From NCBI GenBank assembly GCA_021324265.1, contig JAJPJK010000001.1:62001-126000 (forward strand): a stretch of DNA of 64,000 bases, in the 5' to 3' direction. The notes below the pieces were generated by a model that made no database searches, was not told the origin of the DNA, and was given only the letters and a program-made list of their open reading frames with translations. The stretch is from Thermoproteota archaeon. GTDB taxonomy: Archaea > Thermoproteota > Thermoprotei > Gearchaeales > Gearchaeaceae. The translations under genes and the position numbers were made by a program. Below are positions 1 through 8,133 of the stretch, in pieces; position 1 is the first letter of the stretch; each line of letters opens with the position of its first letter.

Positions 1-1
1 T

Positions 2-1759
2 TTGCTTTTGAATCTCAAGCCACAAGTTGTTATTGGATTCACAGCATTGCTCCCATCATATAAGAAATATGAACTCCATGATGAATTAAGGAATGAGTTA
101 GGCGATCCATGCTTGCTTTTCTATGATTTCAAGAAATTAAAGGAAATCGATCCAGATTATGATCCTCCTAAAGCAATCGCTGATTTATTTGATGCAGAGT
201 TTAGCGATGGTGAGAATAGCATCTATGATATGCTATTTAGAGGCATTATCGAAGGAAATCCGCAAAATATCAAGTTCTTGGGACTTACTTTAGCTAGATT
301 TGGCAAGGAAGCTTTCTGTGAAAGCTATGGAAATGCGAAGACTAAGAATAAAGTTGCTTCAGAGGCAATCATTGAAGAGTTCTGCAGCAGAAATGACCCT
401 TCGCATAAGTCTAGGAGTTTGCTCGAAATATTAAACGTGTATGACGTGATGAACAATGATGCGCTTAGGCCTGTGCTAGTATTTACTTCCCGCAAGGCTA
501 CAGCTAATGAGTTCAAAGAAATCATTGCTAACCATTTCAAGCCTATTGAAGAAAGGATAATAGTTCTTACGAGCGATATTAGCAGAGAAGCAAGAGCTGA
601 GCTCGTTAACAAAGCCAAAAACAAGGGCATTGATATAATCATATCTACACTTGTTGGAGAGGAGGGCGTTGATATACCTGAAGCGGGCCTTCTCGTTATG
701 ACAGATGTTCCCAAGAGTCCGCTTAGATTTTATCAACGTCTTGGTCGTCTTATTCGTGGGACTAAAAATCAAAGGCTTAAATATCTTGTAGTTACGTTAA
801 CACCCAAAACTGTTGAATATCTTGATCTCGACGAAGCTCTACATAGGTTAAGTTACGAAGGCGTTGATGTTAGCTATATTGTAGTAAATCTCAGCGATAA
901 GCTTCCTAGCGAAAAGGTTCTAGATATAACGAAAAATTATTTAGAAATATACAAAGAAAAATCCATACCATACTCTGTCTTAGCTTTCGGCAAAGAACTT
1001 GGGAATCCTTTAGAGTACATATTTAATTACATAAAGAGTAATGAAGGCTTCGCAAGTAAAATCAAAGAATCATTGGAAAAATGGGGTCTGAAGATAGAAA
1101 ATGATGATGAGCTCTACTACGCGATTCTAGAAATCCTTACATTTAACTTCCTTAGAAGTAAAGAAATCTCTGATATTTTCACTAAATTTGATAAAGGAAT
1201 CAGCAAAAGCCAATTTAGTAAGGAGTTCGGTCATGCAATTCTTGAGAAAAAACTCTTTTATATCTATGATATCGAATACCTTTCGGAAATCATATCTTTA
1301 GAGCTGATGACTCTTTATCATAGTGCTTCAAGCATTAATAAAAAATTCATCGAAAACCCTTTTTTCAGACTAGATAGGAAGAACATACTCAGACTTTTCG
1401 CTAGAGCGTTTCCATTTTCGAATATAGGAAGTGTTATATCTGAGTTGGAAAATCTTGAGAAAGGCTATAAAGATGAACTCGAATATGCAATAAATGACAA
1501 ACTGATCGAAAGCTATAGTGTTTGGGTTTTTGATGGGGATTATAATGAAATAAACAAATCGCTCCCTTGGACAGTAAATATTCAGCTAAGCATAAAAAAT
1601 ATCTACATCTCTCTTCCCGCTCAAATAAACTATTATGATATAAGCAATGAACTTTGTGAAGACAAAGATGTTAAGAAGCTAATCGAAAAAAACCTAACTG
1701 CAATTGGATATAGAGCTATAATGAAACTCTTGGATGAGCTCGGTCTAATAAAGGATTAG
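2..1759 (+). CDS. SF2 (DEAD/DEAH-type) helicase, C-terminal part, cut by window start
   Basis: This is the C-terminal part of a superfamily 2 helicase; the reading frame is open to the window edge, so the true start and the Walker A/B motifs lie outside. Visible are the second RecA-like lobe (residues about 150-270) with VLVFTSRKATANEF (motif IV-like), STLVGEEGVDIP (motif V) and QRLGRLIRG (motif VI with its arginine fingers). The order and the EEGVDIP form resemble Hef/ERCC4-type and related nucleic-acid helicases. The C-terminal 300 residues are mostly helical and not recognised. The substrate cannot be inferred from this fragment. Confidence 0.8.
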   Translation: MLLNLKPQVVIGFTALLPSYKKYELHDELRNELGDPCLLFYDFKKLKEIDPDYDPPKAIADLFDAEFSDGENSIYDMLFRGIIEGNPQNIKFLGLTLARFGKEAFCESYGNAKTKNKVASEAIIEEFCSRNDPSHKSRSLLEILNVYDVMNNDALRPVLVFTSRKATANEFKEIIANHFKPIEERIIVLTSDISREARAELVNKAKNKGIDIIISTLVGEEGVDIPEAGLLVMTDVPKSPLRFYQRLGRLIRGTKNQRLKYLVVTLTPKTVEYLDLDEALHRLSYEGVDVSYIVVNLSDKLPSEKVLDITKNYLEIYKEKSIPYSVLAFGKELGNPLEYIFNYIKSNEGFASKIKESLEKWGLKIENDDELYYAILEILTFNFLRSKEISDIFTKFDKGISKSQFSKEFGHAILEKKLFYIYDIEYLSEIISLELMTLYHSASSINKKFIENPFFRLDRKNILRLFARAFPFSNIGSVISELENLEKGYKDELEYAINDKLIESYSVWVFDGDYNEINKSLPWTVNIQLSIKNIYISLPAQINYYDISNELCEDKDVKKLIEKNLTAIGYRAIMKLLDELGLIKD

Positions 1760-1961
1760 CTTATTATTATATTCAGCTTACAGTATCAAATATGTTTTAT
1801 TTATGTTTTCTTATTGCCCTATTATTTTTCCTTGTTTTTAATTCAAAAATTTTTAAAATTTTTATCTTATTATCTTTTATTATAATAGTAAGAGGATATA
1901 ACAAAGATTTCATAAAACATGCAAATTTTTATCGCCTGTTTTGGATATTATTAGATTGGGC

Positions 1962-2540
1962 ATGTCGAATTGGTGGGACTTAGCTTATAGTAATGATTTT
2001 ATTCCTTGGCATAGTGATACTCCTACAAAAGAGCTAGTCGATCTCGTAGAGAGTGGAAGGATCAAACCTTGCAAGGTTATAGATATAGGATGCGGATTGG
2101 CTACAAATTCCATATACCTAGCAAAGAAAGGCTTCATTGTTACCGGTATTGATATATCAGCCGTAGCTATTTCTAGAGCCAAACAAAGGGCTAAAATGGA
2201 AGGAGTAAGTATAAGTTTTTACAACATCGATTTCACAAAAACAGAAACAGTATCAAAGATAGGAAAGTTCGATCTGGCAATAGATATTGGTTGTTATCAT
2301 AGTTTGGCATCAAAAAACGAACGCGAAAGATATTTTGAATCTCTAAATAAAATCCTTAATAATGGGGGCAAATACTTGTTATGGGCTTTTTCTTCTAAGG
2401 ATGCATGGAAAGGAGGGCCGCCAGGTATTGATGAAAACGAAATTGAGATTATGTATGATAAAAAATTTTCTATAATTGAAAGAAAGTTAATAGATACAAG
2501 TTTTAGAATGACATATTTTTATTATCTTCAAAAACTTTAA
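1962..2540 (+). CDS. class I SAM-dependent methyltransferase
   Basis: A 192-aa Rossmann-fold methyltransferase. The SAM-binding motif I reads VIDIGCGLATNS (residues about 40-52), followed by the acidic end of strand 2 (TGIDIS) and a post-motif FDLAIDIGCYHSL. The start is placed at ATG 1962 (MSNWWDLAY), because the frame upstream to TTG 1941 adds only seven unconserved residues. The fold is similar to the thiopurine/tellurite-resistance type of small methyltransferases, but the substrate is not predictable. It stands alone, with AT-rich non-coding DNA on both sides. Confidence 0.8.
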   Translation: MSNWWDLAYSNDFIPWHSDTPTKELVDLVESGRIKPCKVIDIGCGLATNSIYLAKKGFIVTGIDISAVAISRAKQRAKMEGVSISFYNIDFTKTETVSKIGKFDLAIDIGCYHSLASKNERERYFESLNKILNNGGKYLLWAFSSKDAWKGGPPGIDENEIEIMYDKKFSIIERKLIDTSFRMTYFYYLQKL

Positions 2541-2746
2541 ATCGATGCACATTAGATTACTAAATTTTCTTATATTTTTTCCTAAATATCATAAATATTT
2601 TTTAGAAATTCCTCAATATCACTGAAAGAATCTCAATGCTCTTGCTTAAATTAATCTTGGTCAATACCACTCGTAATAAAGCTAAAGATATAATCCTAAA
2701 AGTTAAGGGATTACTATTAAATAAGCTGTAGTTCTCTTTTTAGCCA

Positions 2747-3376
2747 ATGAGCGTGAAAGTAATAGATGGTAAGAAAGTAGTAGATGTAAGGAATTTACCT
2801 CCATATCAAAGGCATGGTTTGATCTTCAGTGTTTTTGATGAACTCGAGCCAGGCGAAGAGATGCTCATTGTAAATGATCATGAACCAATTCATTTGCTTC
2901 ATCATTTAAAACATGAACGAAGGGATTTTGATGAGGAATCATATAGGGCATATGAAAAAGAACCTGGGATGTGGATCGCTGTGTTGAAAAAGAAGCGGGT
3001 TGAAAATAAGAAATACGTTTACACAAACTTCGATAAGGAAAGGAATTACAATGAAGAGGAATTCAATCCTGTTCCGATTCATGGAACCAAGGATTACAGA
3101 GTTTTGCTGACTTTCATAAAAGCCGGCCAATTCATTCCTGTGCATGAGCCAAACATAGATTTGATATTCTTGATAAGAAGTGGTAAGGGAACATTTGTTG
3201 CAGGAGATGATAAGATTTCAGTAAAGGAGGGAGATATAATAGTTGTCCCTGCAGGTGTAAAAAGAGGGATATATGCTGAAGAGGACATTGAAGCATTGCA
3301 TGTAGTAATTCCTCCCCCAAGCGATAGAGACCATCACGTTGTTGCAGAGAAGCTAAAGAGGAAAATCTTCGAATAA
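2747..3376 (+). CDS. DUF2249-cupin fusion protein
   Basis: A 209-aa two-domain protein. Residues about 1-85 look like DUF2249 (VVDVRNLPPYQRH near the start, then DHEPIHLLHHL, the typical PxxLL/HH element). Residues about 110-200 form a cupin_2 barrel (motif GQFIPVHEPNIDLIF, then EGDIIVVPAGVKRGI) with possible metal-binding His/Glu. DUF2249 proteins are frequent near denitrification and NO-handling genes in other prokaryotes (family knowledge), and an NnrS-like gene lies just downstream. A TATA-like box at 2715-2724 sits about 27 nt before the ATG, so the mRNA is probably leaderless. The small molecule bound is unknown. Confidence 0.75.
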   Translation: MSVKVIDGKKVVDVRNLPPYQRHGLIFSVFDELEPGEEMLIVNDHEPIHLLHHLKHERRDFDEESYRAYEKEPGMWIAVLKKKRVENKKYVYTNFDKERNYNEEEFNPVPIHGTKDYRVLLTFIKAGQFIPVHEPNIDLIFLIRSGKGTFVAGDDKISVKEGDIIVVPAGVKRGIYAEEDIEALHVVIPPPSDRDHHVVAEKLKRKIFE

Positions 3377-3439
3377 AAGCAATAGTCTTATGGTTAATAT
3401 TTCTTCGTTTAAGATTGTAGCTCATGTTATCATTTCAGA

Positions 3440-3595
3440 ATGATTATTGCATCTCTTGCTCTTCTTTTCATGGCTTACCTAGAAAGAATTAATAGAGCAC
3501 TTTTTATGCTTAGAAGAATTTATTTCGAAGCATTTTCGATTCAACTCAGGCTCAAGAATGAATGGTTAAGGGCTGAGAAAAATGAATTTCAGTAG
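3440..3595 (+). CDS. small membrane protein ORF (51 aa)
   Basis: A short ORF in the gap before the NnrS-like gene: a hydrophobic N-terminal helix (MIIASLALLFMAYLERI) followed by a basic, amphipathic tail. A TATA-like box (GTTTAAGAT, 3407-3415) lies about 28 nt before the ATG, the spacing seen for leaderless genes elsewhere in this window. The ORF overlaps the start of the following membrane-protein gene by 14 nt in another frame, which suggests co-expression. No family is recognised. It could also be a chance ORF. Confidence 0.4.
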   Translation: MIIASLALLFMAYLERINRALFMLRRIYFEAFSIQLRLKNEWLRAEKNEFQ

Positions 3596-4757
3596 AACTC
3601 TCCTTTTCTTAATTTTGAGCATGTCGATGTTTCTATTGGGAATAGTAGATGGCGTATTTAGGCTAATGAACACTTCTGGAATCAACGTAAATTTCCTTTC
3701 CCAAATTTATTTGCTTCATCCTGTTATACTTGTTTTTGGCTTCTTTGCTTCAATAATTGTTACCGAAAGGGTAGCTGGGATGAAGCTTTTGAATACTTCT
3801 TCTCATTTTAAAAGCCTAGTTAATATTCCTGTTCCCCTCTATTGGATAGGTTCTTTATTGATCATATTGAATTCATTATTTAATTATGGATTAATTTATC
3901 AATTATCTATTTTCTTATTTTTCATAGCATCTTTATCTTTTATTTTATTTCTATATTATTTAAGAAAAATTAGCCACATGAAGCTTCCAATTGATTATAT
4001 GATACTCTCTGCTTTCCCATTGACAATAGAAGCAATTCTTCTTTATTATTCATTACCTGTAGCAAATATTCCTCGTATTTTGCTAATTTTATCATTCCCT
4101 ATAATATTTATTCTTGGAGAAAGAGTCGAATTAACTTCATTTACAACAGCTCTCAAATATGATAAGTTGTATAAATATATATTTTATTTCTTAATAATCT
4201 CAATTGCGTTATTAACTATTTCAGCTATATTTCAATTAAAATACTTAGATGGTAATCTTAATTTACTTATTATTTTTATTTCATTGCTAATATTAACTAT
4301 TTCATTCCTTATTTTCTATTATATTGAAAGCTCTTTATTTAGGCAGTTGAGAAAAACAAATTTAATTCTCAATTTGTATACATCAAAGCATACAATGCAA
4401 TCTTATTTTTGGGGAATCGTTGGTCTCTTTTTAATGATTATCTATGTAGGAAGCAAATATAGCTTCGATCTATACGATGCATCAATACATGCACTCGCGA
4501 TTGGCTATATTGGGTATATGTTTCTTGGTCATGGACCAGTCATATTTCCAACTATTGCGAATAGAAAATTAGATGCCTCGAAATTGAGATTATATCCTTC
4601 TATCATACTGAACATAGCCGTTCTAATCAGAGTAATCTGCGATATCATTAGAAATTTCATCTATAATCCAATTCTAGGCTACCTGATCTCTTTTTCAGGT
4701 TTTTTGGTACTACTCACAGTTGTTGTATTTTTAGCAGTTATATTAAGCGCTAGTTAA
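3582..4757 (+). CDS. NnrS-like polytopic membrane protein
   Basis: A 391-aa protein with about twelve hydrophobic segments and almost no soluble part. Features consistent with the NnrS family are the early LLHPVILVFGFF helix and the late IHALAIGYIGYMFLGHGP motif, where conserved histidines fall in membrane helices. NnrS proteins are heme- and copper-containing membrane proteins linked to nitric-oxide tolerance (family knowledge). The DUF2249-cupin gene upstream fits such a setting. The assignment rests on motif resemblance, and a generic membrane protein cannot be excluded. ATG 3582 follows directly after the end region of the small ORF at 3440. Confidence 0.5.
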   Translation: MNFSRTLLFLILSMSMFLLGIVDGVFRLMNTSGINVNFLSQIYLLHPVILVFGFFASIIVTERVAGMKLLNTSSHFKSLVNIPVPLYWIGSLLIILNSLFNYGLIYQLSIFLFFIASLSFILFLYYLRKISHMKLPIDYMILSAFPLTIEAILLYYSLPVANIPRILLILSFPIIFILGERVELTSFTTALKYDKLYKYIFYFLIISIALLTISAIFQLKYLDGNLNLLIIFISLLILTISFLIFYYIESSLFRQLRKTNLILNLYTSKHTMQSYFWGIVGLFLMIIYVGSKYSFDLYDASIHALAIGYIGYMFLGHGPVIFPTIANRKLDASKLRLYPSIILNIAVLIRVICDIIRNFIYNPILGYLISFSGFLVLLTVVVFLAVILSAS

Positions 4758-4895
4758 GAGAATTGTTAGAATTGATCTGAATGAAGAGCTCGGGGAATAT
4801 AGAATTGAATTCAAAGGATCTATGATCAAGAATATCTTGGAGACCTATCCATTCAAGCACGTATAAATATTTGGTAAACCTTTGAACGTAGTTGT

Positions 4896-5129
4896 ATGAG
4901 CAGCGTGTTCAGTGTTAAGATAAGGAAGGAGTTAAAGGAGAAGATGGAAAAGTATAAAGATAAAGTCGATTGGGCCTCTGAAGTTAGAAGTTTCATCGAA
5001 GCAAAAATTAATGATATTGAGGCTGAGGAGAACATCAAAAAAGTTTTAGAAAAATTATCTAAAATGCCTCATGAATCTCCAAAAGGTTCAGCGGTATTAA
5101 GTATAAGAGAGAACCGTGATAGCAATTGA
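4896..5129 (+). CDS. vapB: VapB-family antitoxin
   Basis: A 77-aa protein of the crenarchaeal VapB type: an N-terminal ribbon-helix-helix-like part (MSSVFSVKIRKELKEKMEKY), then a charged helical tail that would wrap a PIN toxin. A strong TATA box (GTATAAATAT, 4861-4870) lies about 30 nt before the ATG. Its stop overlaps the start of a vapC remnant by 14 nt, the usual vapBC arrangement. Because the toxin partner is broken, this antitoxin is probably an orphan left over from a decayed pair. Confidence 0.75.
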   Translation: MSSVFSVKIRKELKEKMEKYKDKVDWASEVRSFIEAKINDIEAEENIKKVLEKLSKMPHESPKGSAVLSIRENRDSN

Positions 5130-5213
5130 TGCTTCTGCTTTAGCAGCCTTTATTCAGAAAGAATCTGGCTGGATGGATTAGGCAAAGCATAAAGAGATGC
5201 GTTACGCTTGACT
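5116..5213 (+). pseudogene. vapC: vapC PIN-domain toxin, truncated and frameshifted
   Basis: From GTG 5116 the frame reads VIAIDASALAAFIQKESGW, the standard N-terminus of a VapC PIN toxin with its first catalytic aspartate, then stops at 5179-5181. One nucleotide off, from 5168, the sequence continues as GWIRQSIKRCVTLD, which matches the next segment of VapC proteins. So a single frameshift occurred, and homology ends near 5213. The remaining acidic active-site residues are gone and no functional nuclease can be made. Confidence 0.7.
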
Positions 5214-5316
5214 GAGATTTAAAGGCAAACTTAAATGGAAGGGTAAACAAGGCAAGCTAGAGATTTTCGAAAGAAATAGAAAATGGTATGTCATAATACC
5301 AACACCGGTTTCTTAA
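5182..5316 (+). pseudogene. TnpB (IS200/IS605 OrfB) fragment
   Basis: The frame from 5215 to the stop at 5314-5316 reads FKGKLKWKGKQGKLEI and then RKWYVIIPTPV, which resembles the central beta-rich segment of TnpB/OrfB proteins of IS200/IS605-type elements. The same frame upstream (AKHKEMRYA, stop at 5209-5211) may belong to it. No ends or TnpA are visible. The fragment adjoins, and slightly overlaps in another frame, the broken vapC, so an insertion/deletion event probably destroyed the toxin gene. The assignment is from remembered family motifs. Confidence 0.5.
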
Positions 5317-5413
5317 GCAATAAAATCATCAAACCCACACACCCTTTTTTAATTTCTCAAGATATTATGAGAGTCGCTGTTAGTCAAATAGGCTGTTTAG
5401 GTCATCATGTATT

Positions 5414-6562
5414 CTAGGAAAAGAATTTTGGTAGCGGCTCCTGCGTAGTCTCATTAATCTTATGAACCTTCTTAAAGATTGATGGATCCTCATTGAGCCT
5501 TGGCTTTGATTCAAGGTATTTTATTAATCTATTTTCTTTCACTGCAGTGGAGATTGCGAGAGTCTCCAAGGCTTGCCTCTCAGCATTAAAGACTCTGGAA
5601 TATTTTATATTTCTTAAAACACTTTTCAGATCAATCTCGTAACTACCGGCATCTATAATGGAATCTTTTGCCACATCGATACTGTAATATCCGTAATCCG
5701 TTCTATTAAGGAGCTTTGCCTTAAGTTCATAGTTTCCAATATCACCTAAAATTGGAATTATTCTATGGTTTGAACCAAAAGCATTAAACCCCATAGCAAA
5801 TATAGTTAGATCTTTCGCTGGAACGACCTGTTGCTTCTTGGTCGCTTTACCATATTTAAGATTAATAGCATAACGAAAACATGGCTCATTGAACTCTTTT
5901 TCCATTTTCTGACTCTCATACACGATGGAGGATACGAAGTCGTACTGTGATATAGGGTTACCTCCATTAAAATCCACGCATATGAAATTCTTTTCGAATT
6001 CATCCCTACTCATGTAATATTTGAATAGCTTGGGGATATCGGCAGTAGAGTAGTGGGGGATTACCGGAGCCAATATTGCATGAAAGGAGCAAGTCTGATG
6101 AATTTCAGCGAATTGATCCAGAAATTTGACATAATCTTTGGCAGGAACACCTAGCAGAATTGGGGAAACTAGAATATCTAAATCAGGGTTATTAAGGAGA
6201 TGAACAATGAATTCAGTTTCCTCCTTTGTGGGTACGTTTCCAGCGAAATCGCATTCTACGATGCCTATTGTTATATTGTCAGCAGCTTTTTTAAGGAGAG
6301 AAGAGAGCTTATTAGTGAAAGACCTTCTATAAAATTCATTGTCCATGGCTTTGCGCAGGTTTTCATGATTAATACGCAGGTAAATCTCGGTTAAACCTTT
6401 CTTCTCTTTGCCCTTTAATACGGTTTCATCATAAATGTGATTTGTAGATGCAGAAAGCGCTCTTTTAGGAGTTATTATTGTTTTCGATCCTACAGAAACT
6501 TCAATGACTCTTGCAAACCTGAATACAGAATCAGCTTCAATTATTCTTGTTTTTACGTACAT
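5414..6562 (-). CDS. conserved-looking protein of unknown function
   Basis: A 382-aa soluble protein when started at ATG 6562 (MYVKTRIIEADSVFRF); the frame is open 36 codons further upstream, but a TATA-like box at 6585-6594 is spaced for a leaderless start at 6562. Alternating strand/helix patterns (ITIGIVECDFAGN, LDILVSPILLGVP, NFICVDFNGGNP, KDLTIFAMGFNAFGSNHR) suggest a TIM-barrel-like fold. I do not recognise the family. It is divergent from a toxin-antitoxin pair and close to the CRISPR locus, so a defence-related role is possible but only by context. Confidence 0.6.
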   Translation of the reverse strand: MYVKTRIIEADSVFRFARVIEVSVGSKTIITPKRALSASTNHIYDETVLKGKEKKGLTEIYLRINHENLRKAMDNEFYRRSFTNKLSSLLKKAADNITIGIVECDFAGNVPTKEETEFIVHLLNNPDLDILVSPILLGVPAKDYVKFLDQFAEIHQTCSFHAILAPVIPHYSTADIPKLFKYYMSRDEFEKNFICVDFNGGNPISQYDFVSSIVYESQKMEKEFNEPCFRYAINLKYGKATKKQQVVPAKDLTIFAMGFNAFGSNHRIIPILGDIGNYELKAKLLNRTDYGYYSIDVAKDSIIDAGSYEIDLKSVLRNIKYSRVFNAERQALETLAISTAVKENRLIKYLESKPRLNEDPSIFKKVHKINETTQEPLPKFFS

Positions 6563-6584
6563 GATAATCCATGAAAGTATTATG

Positions 6585-6594
6585 CTTAAAAATA
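6585..6594. promoter_or_regulatory. TATA-like box probably shared by divergent genes
   Basis: The sequence CTTAAAAATA lies between the divergent genes starting at 6562 (minus) and 6637 (plus). Read on the minus strand it gives TATTTTTAAG about 27 nt before ATG 6562, right for a leaderless transcript. Read on the plus strand it would start transcription near 6616, giving a short leader to ATG 6637. No other A/T box in the 74-bp gap has better spacing. Confidence 0.5.
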
Positions 6595-6636
6595 CATAAT
6601 AATGTTGTTGTATTAAATCAAAGTGTAGATGCAAAA

Positions 6637-7227
6637 ATGGAAATCGAAAAAGATTTGGAAAACCTCTCAATGATTGATAAGTTTATCATTATGTTACTTT
6701 ACGCTGCTGGCGGTAGAACAAGGGGAAAGCTTTGGCTTCAAAAAGAGATATACGTATTGTCTAAGGCTTTTAAGGATCTAGCAGACAAACTTGACTTCTA
6801 TCCTTACGATTATGGCCCATTTAGTGAGGCTGTAAGCGAGCACCTAGACATGCTTAAGAATTCAGGGATTATTACAAAAGATGGAAAAGGACTAAGCGAA
6901 TATGGGCTAAAATTGGCTAAAGAAGCTTGGGAGAAGGAAGATGAGTACAAGAGAGGAATAGTTAAAGAAACTTCAGACTTCATGGAGAAGCTTGATGAAG
7001 ATGAATTACTGTTGTATGTTTACACCGTACATGGAATGGCTGAAAATAGTGAGGTCAAAAAAAGGATACTTGGAAATCGTGTAGAAATAGCCTTAAGGAT
7101 GCTAGAAAAAGGAAAAATATCCTTGGGTTTAGCTGCAAAGCTCGCAGACTTGCCGGTGGCGAAGATGATGGAAGAAGCGATAAAACGCGGTATAAAACCT
7201 TTCGATGTTGAAGGCGATTTAGAGTAA
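6637..7227 (+). CDS. antitoxin-like protein, Panacea-like N-terminus with UPF0175 C-terminus
   Basis: A 196-aa protein with two parts. Residues about 10-100 (LQKEIYVLSKAF, DFYPYDYGPFSEAVSEHL, LKNSGII) resemble the Panacea/DUF4065-SocA type of antitoxin domain. Residues about 150-190 (EIALRMLEKGKISLGLAAKLA) match UPF0175, the antitoxin partner of DUF3368 PIN proteins. Such a PIN gene starts 4 nt after this stop. ATG 6637 is preferred over the upstream ATG 6571, because the latter lies before the likely transcription start and adds an unconserved leader. The UPF0175 call is firm and the Panacea call is an inference. Confidence 0.7.
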   Translation: MEIEKDLENLSMIDKFIIMLLYAAGGRTRGKLWLQKEIYVLSKAFKDLADKLDFYPYDYGPFSEAVSEHLDMLKNSGIITKDGKGLSEYGLKLAKEAWEKEDEYKRGIVKETSDFMEKLDEDELLLYVYTVHGMAENSEVKKRILGNRVEIALRMLEKGKISLGLAAKLADLPVAKMMEEAIKRGIKPFDVEGDLE

Positions 7228-7231
7228 AAAA

Positions 7232-7774
7232 TTGACTAAAAAAAGTAGTAAGAGCAAAAAAGGAATCCTAATTTTTGACACAAGTGTTATAATTGAATTA
7301 CATCGAGCCTACATGTTAGATAAACTTGTAGCATATAAAGAAGCAATGAACGTCGAGCTAGTACTAACTGAAGAAGTATATAGCGAGCTCATGAGGAACG
7401 ACGCCTTTAAAGACATAGAAAACTTCCTTATGCGCAATTTTAAGAAATTCAACACGCCAAGCAACATTATAGAAGAGATTAGACTAAGTAACCCAAACTT
7501 AGGGCCAGGCGAGCTAAGCGTTTTAGCAAGCGCGATTTACATACTTAGGCAAAACAATGAGACAACACCAACGGCTATTATGGATGATAGAAAAGGGCGT
7601 AAAGCTGCAAAAAGTCTCAATTTAAACGTTCATGGCACTCTTTGGATAATCCTGCAGCTCAAGAATAGTGGGATAATTAGTAAAGCTAGAGCGATGGAAG
7701 TCATTAGGAGTTTACCAGAACGAGGCTTCTATATTAAGGGAGAAGAATTACAAGAAGCGATAACAAAAGCTTAA
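7232..7774 (+). CDS. PIN-domain toxin (DUF3368-like nuclease)
   Basis: A 180-aa PIN-fold protein with the expected acidic positions: FDTSVI (Asp16), VYSEL (around residue 50), GPGELSVL and MDDRKGRKAAK. The C-terminal part (VHGTLWIILQLKNSGII, then ERGFYI) is typical of DUF3368, which pairs with UPF0175 antitoxins. These are predicted RNases held inactive by the antitoxin. The start is TTG 7232, four nt after the upstream stop, so the two genes form one operon. The core acidic residues look intact, so this pair, unlike the vapBC upstream, appears functional. Confidence 0.75.
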   Translation: MTKKSSKSKKGILIFDTSVIIELHRAYMLDKLVAYKEAMNVELVLTEEVYSELMRNDAFKDIENFLMRNFKKFNTPSNIIEEIRLSNPNLGPGELSVLASAIYILRQNNETTPTAIMDDRKGRKAAKSLNLNVHGTLWIILQLKNSGIISKARAMEVIRSLPERGFYIKGEELQEAITKA

Positions 7775-8117
7775 AAGGACTGTTGATAAGAGTAGAGTAT
7801 TCCATAATCCATTCGGTAAATCATACAAGTTTTTATCGCCATATTTCTCGGTGAATTGATCAAAAGTCATTAATTTCTTTGGCAAATCGATACCCTGAAC
7901 TTCTATATAACTACTGTTATCACAACTATACTCCCAAAAATCGAAAGACACTACTAGAATCGGAGATTGAAATTTCTACCGTTAGATGGGGATATACATA
8001 ATCGTAAACTACTTCGTCCTCATAAAAATAGTAACCAACTAGGCATTGTTTTAATAACCAGTACTTCATTTTGATGTTTTCATTTTCAGGTTCGAAAACA
8101 TCCTTTATTTTACGCAC
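7748..8117 (-). pseudogene. small unknown gene broken by one frameshift
   Basis: Two minus-strand frames join into one protein-like sequence of about 120 aa: 8117 to about 7968 (MRKIKDVFEPENENIKMKYW ... VEISISDSS), then, shifted by one nucleotide, VSFDFWEYSCDN ... LPKKLMTFDQFTEKYGDKNL down to 7748. Composition on both sides of the break is protein-like and the frames meet without a gap, which argues for one gene with a recent frameshift or a sequencing error. No family is recognised. Its 3' end overlaps the PIN gene end by 27 nt. Confidence 0.4.
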
Positions 8118-8133
8118 AATTTTAATACATATT

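Noticed and set aside
1792..1983. 63-aa hydrophobic ORF before the first methyltransferase
   Set aside because: Very AT-rich, overlaps the better supported methyltransferase start, has no promoter box and only low-complexity hydrophobic sequence.
2540..2746. Possible minus-strand gene tail (DIEEFLKNIYDI) in the gap
   Set aside because: Only about 15 codons between stops; no family or start visible.
4747..4864. Protein-like frame (IDLNEELGEYRIEF) between the NnrS-like gene and vapB
   Set aside because: No start codon and too short to recognise; it may be a gene scrap but evidence is too thin for a feature.
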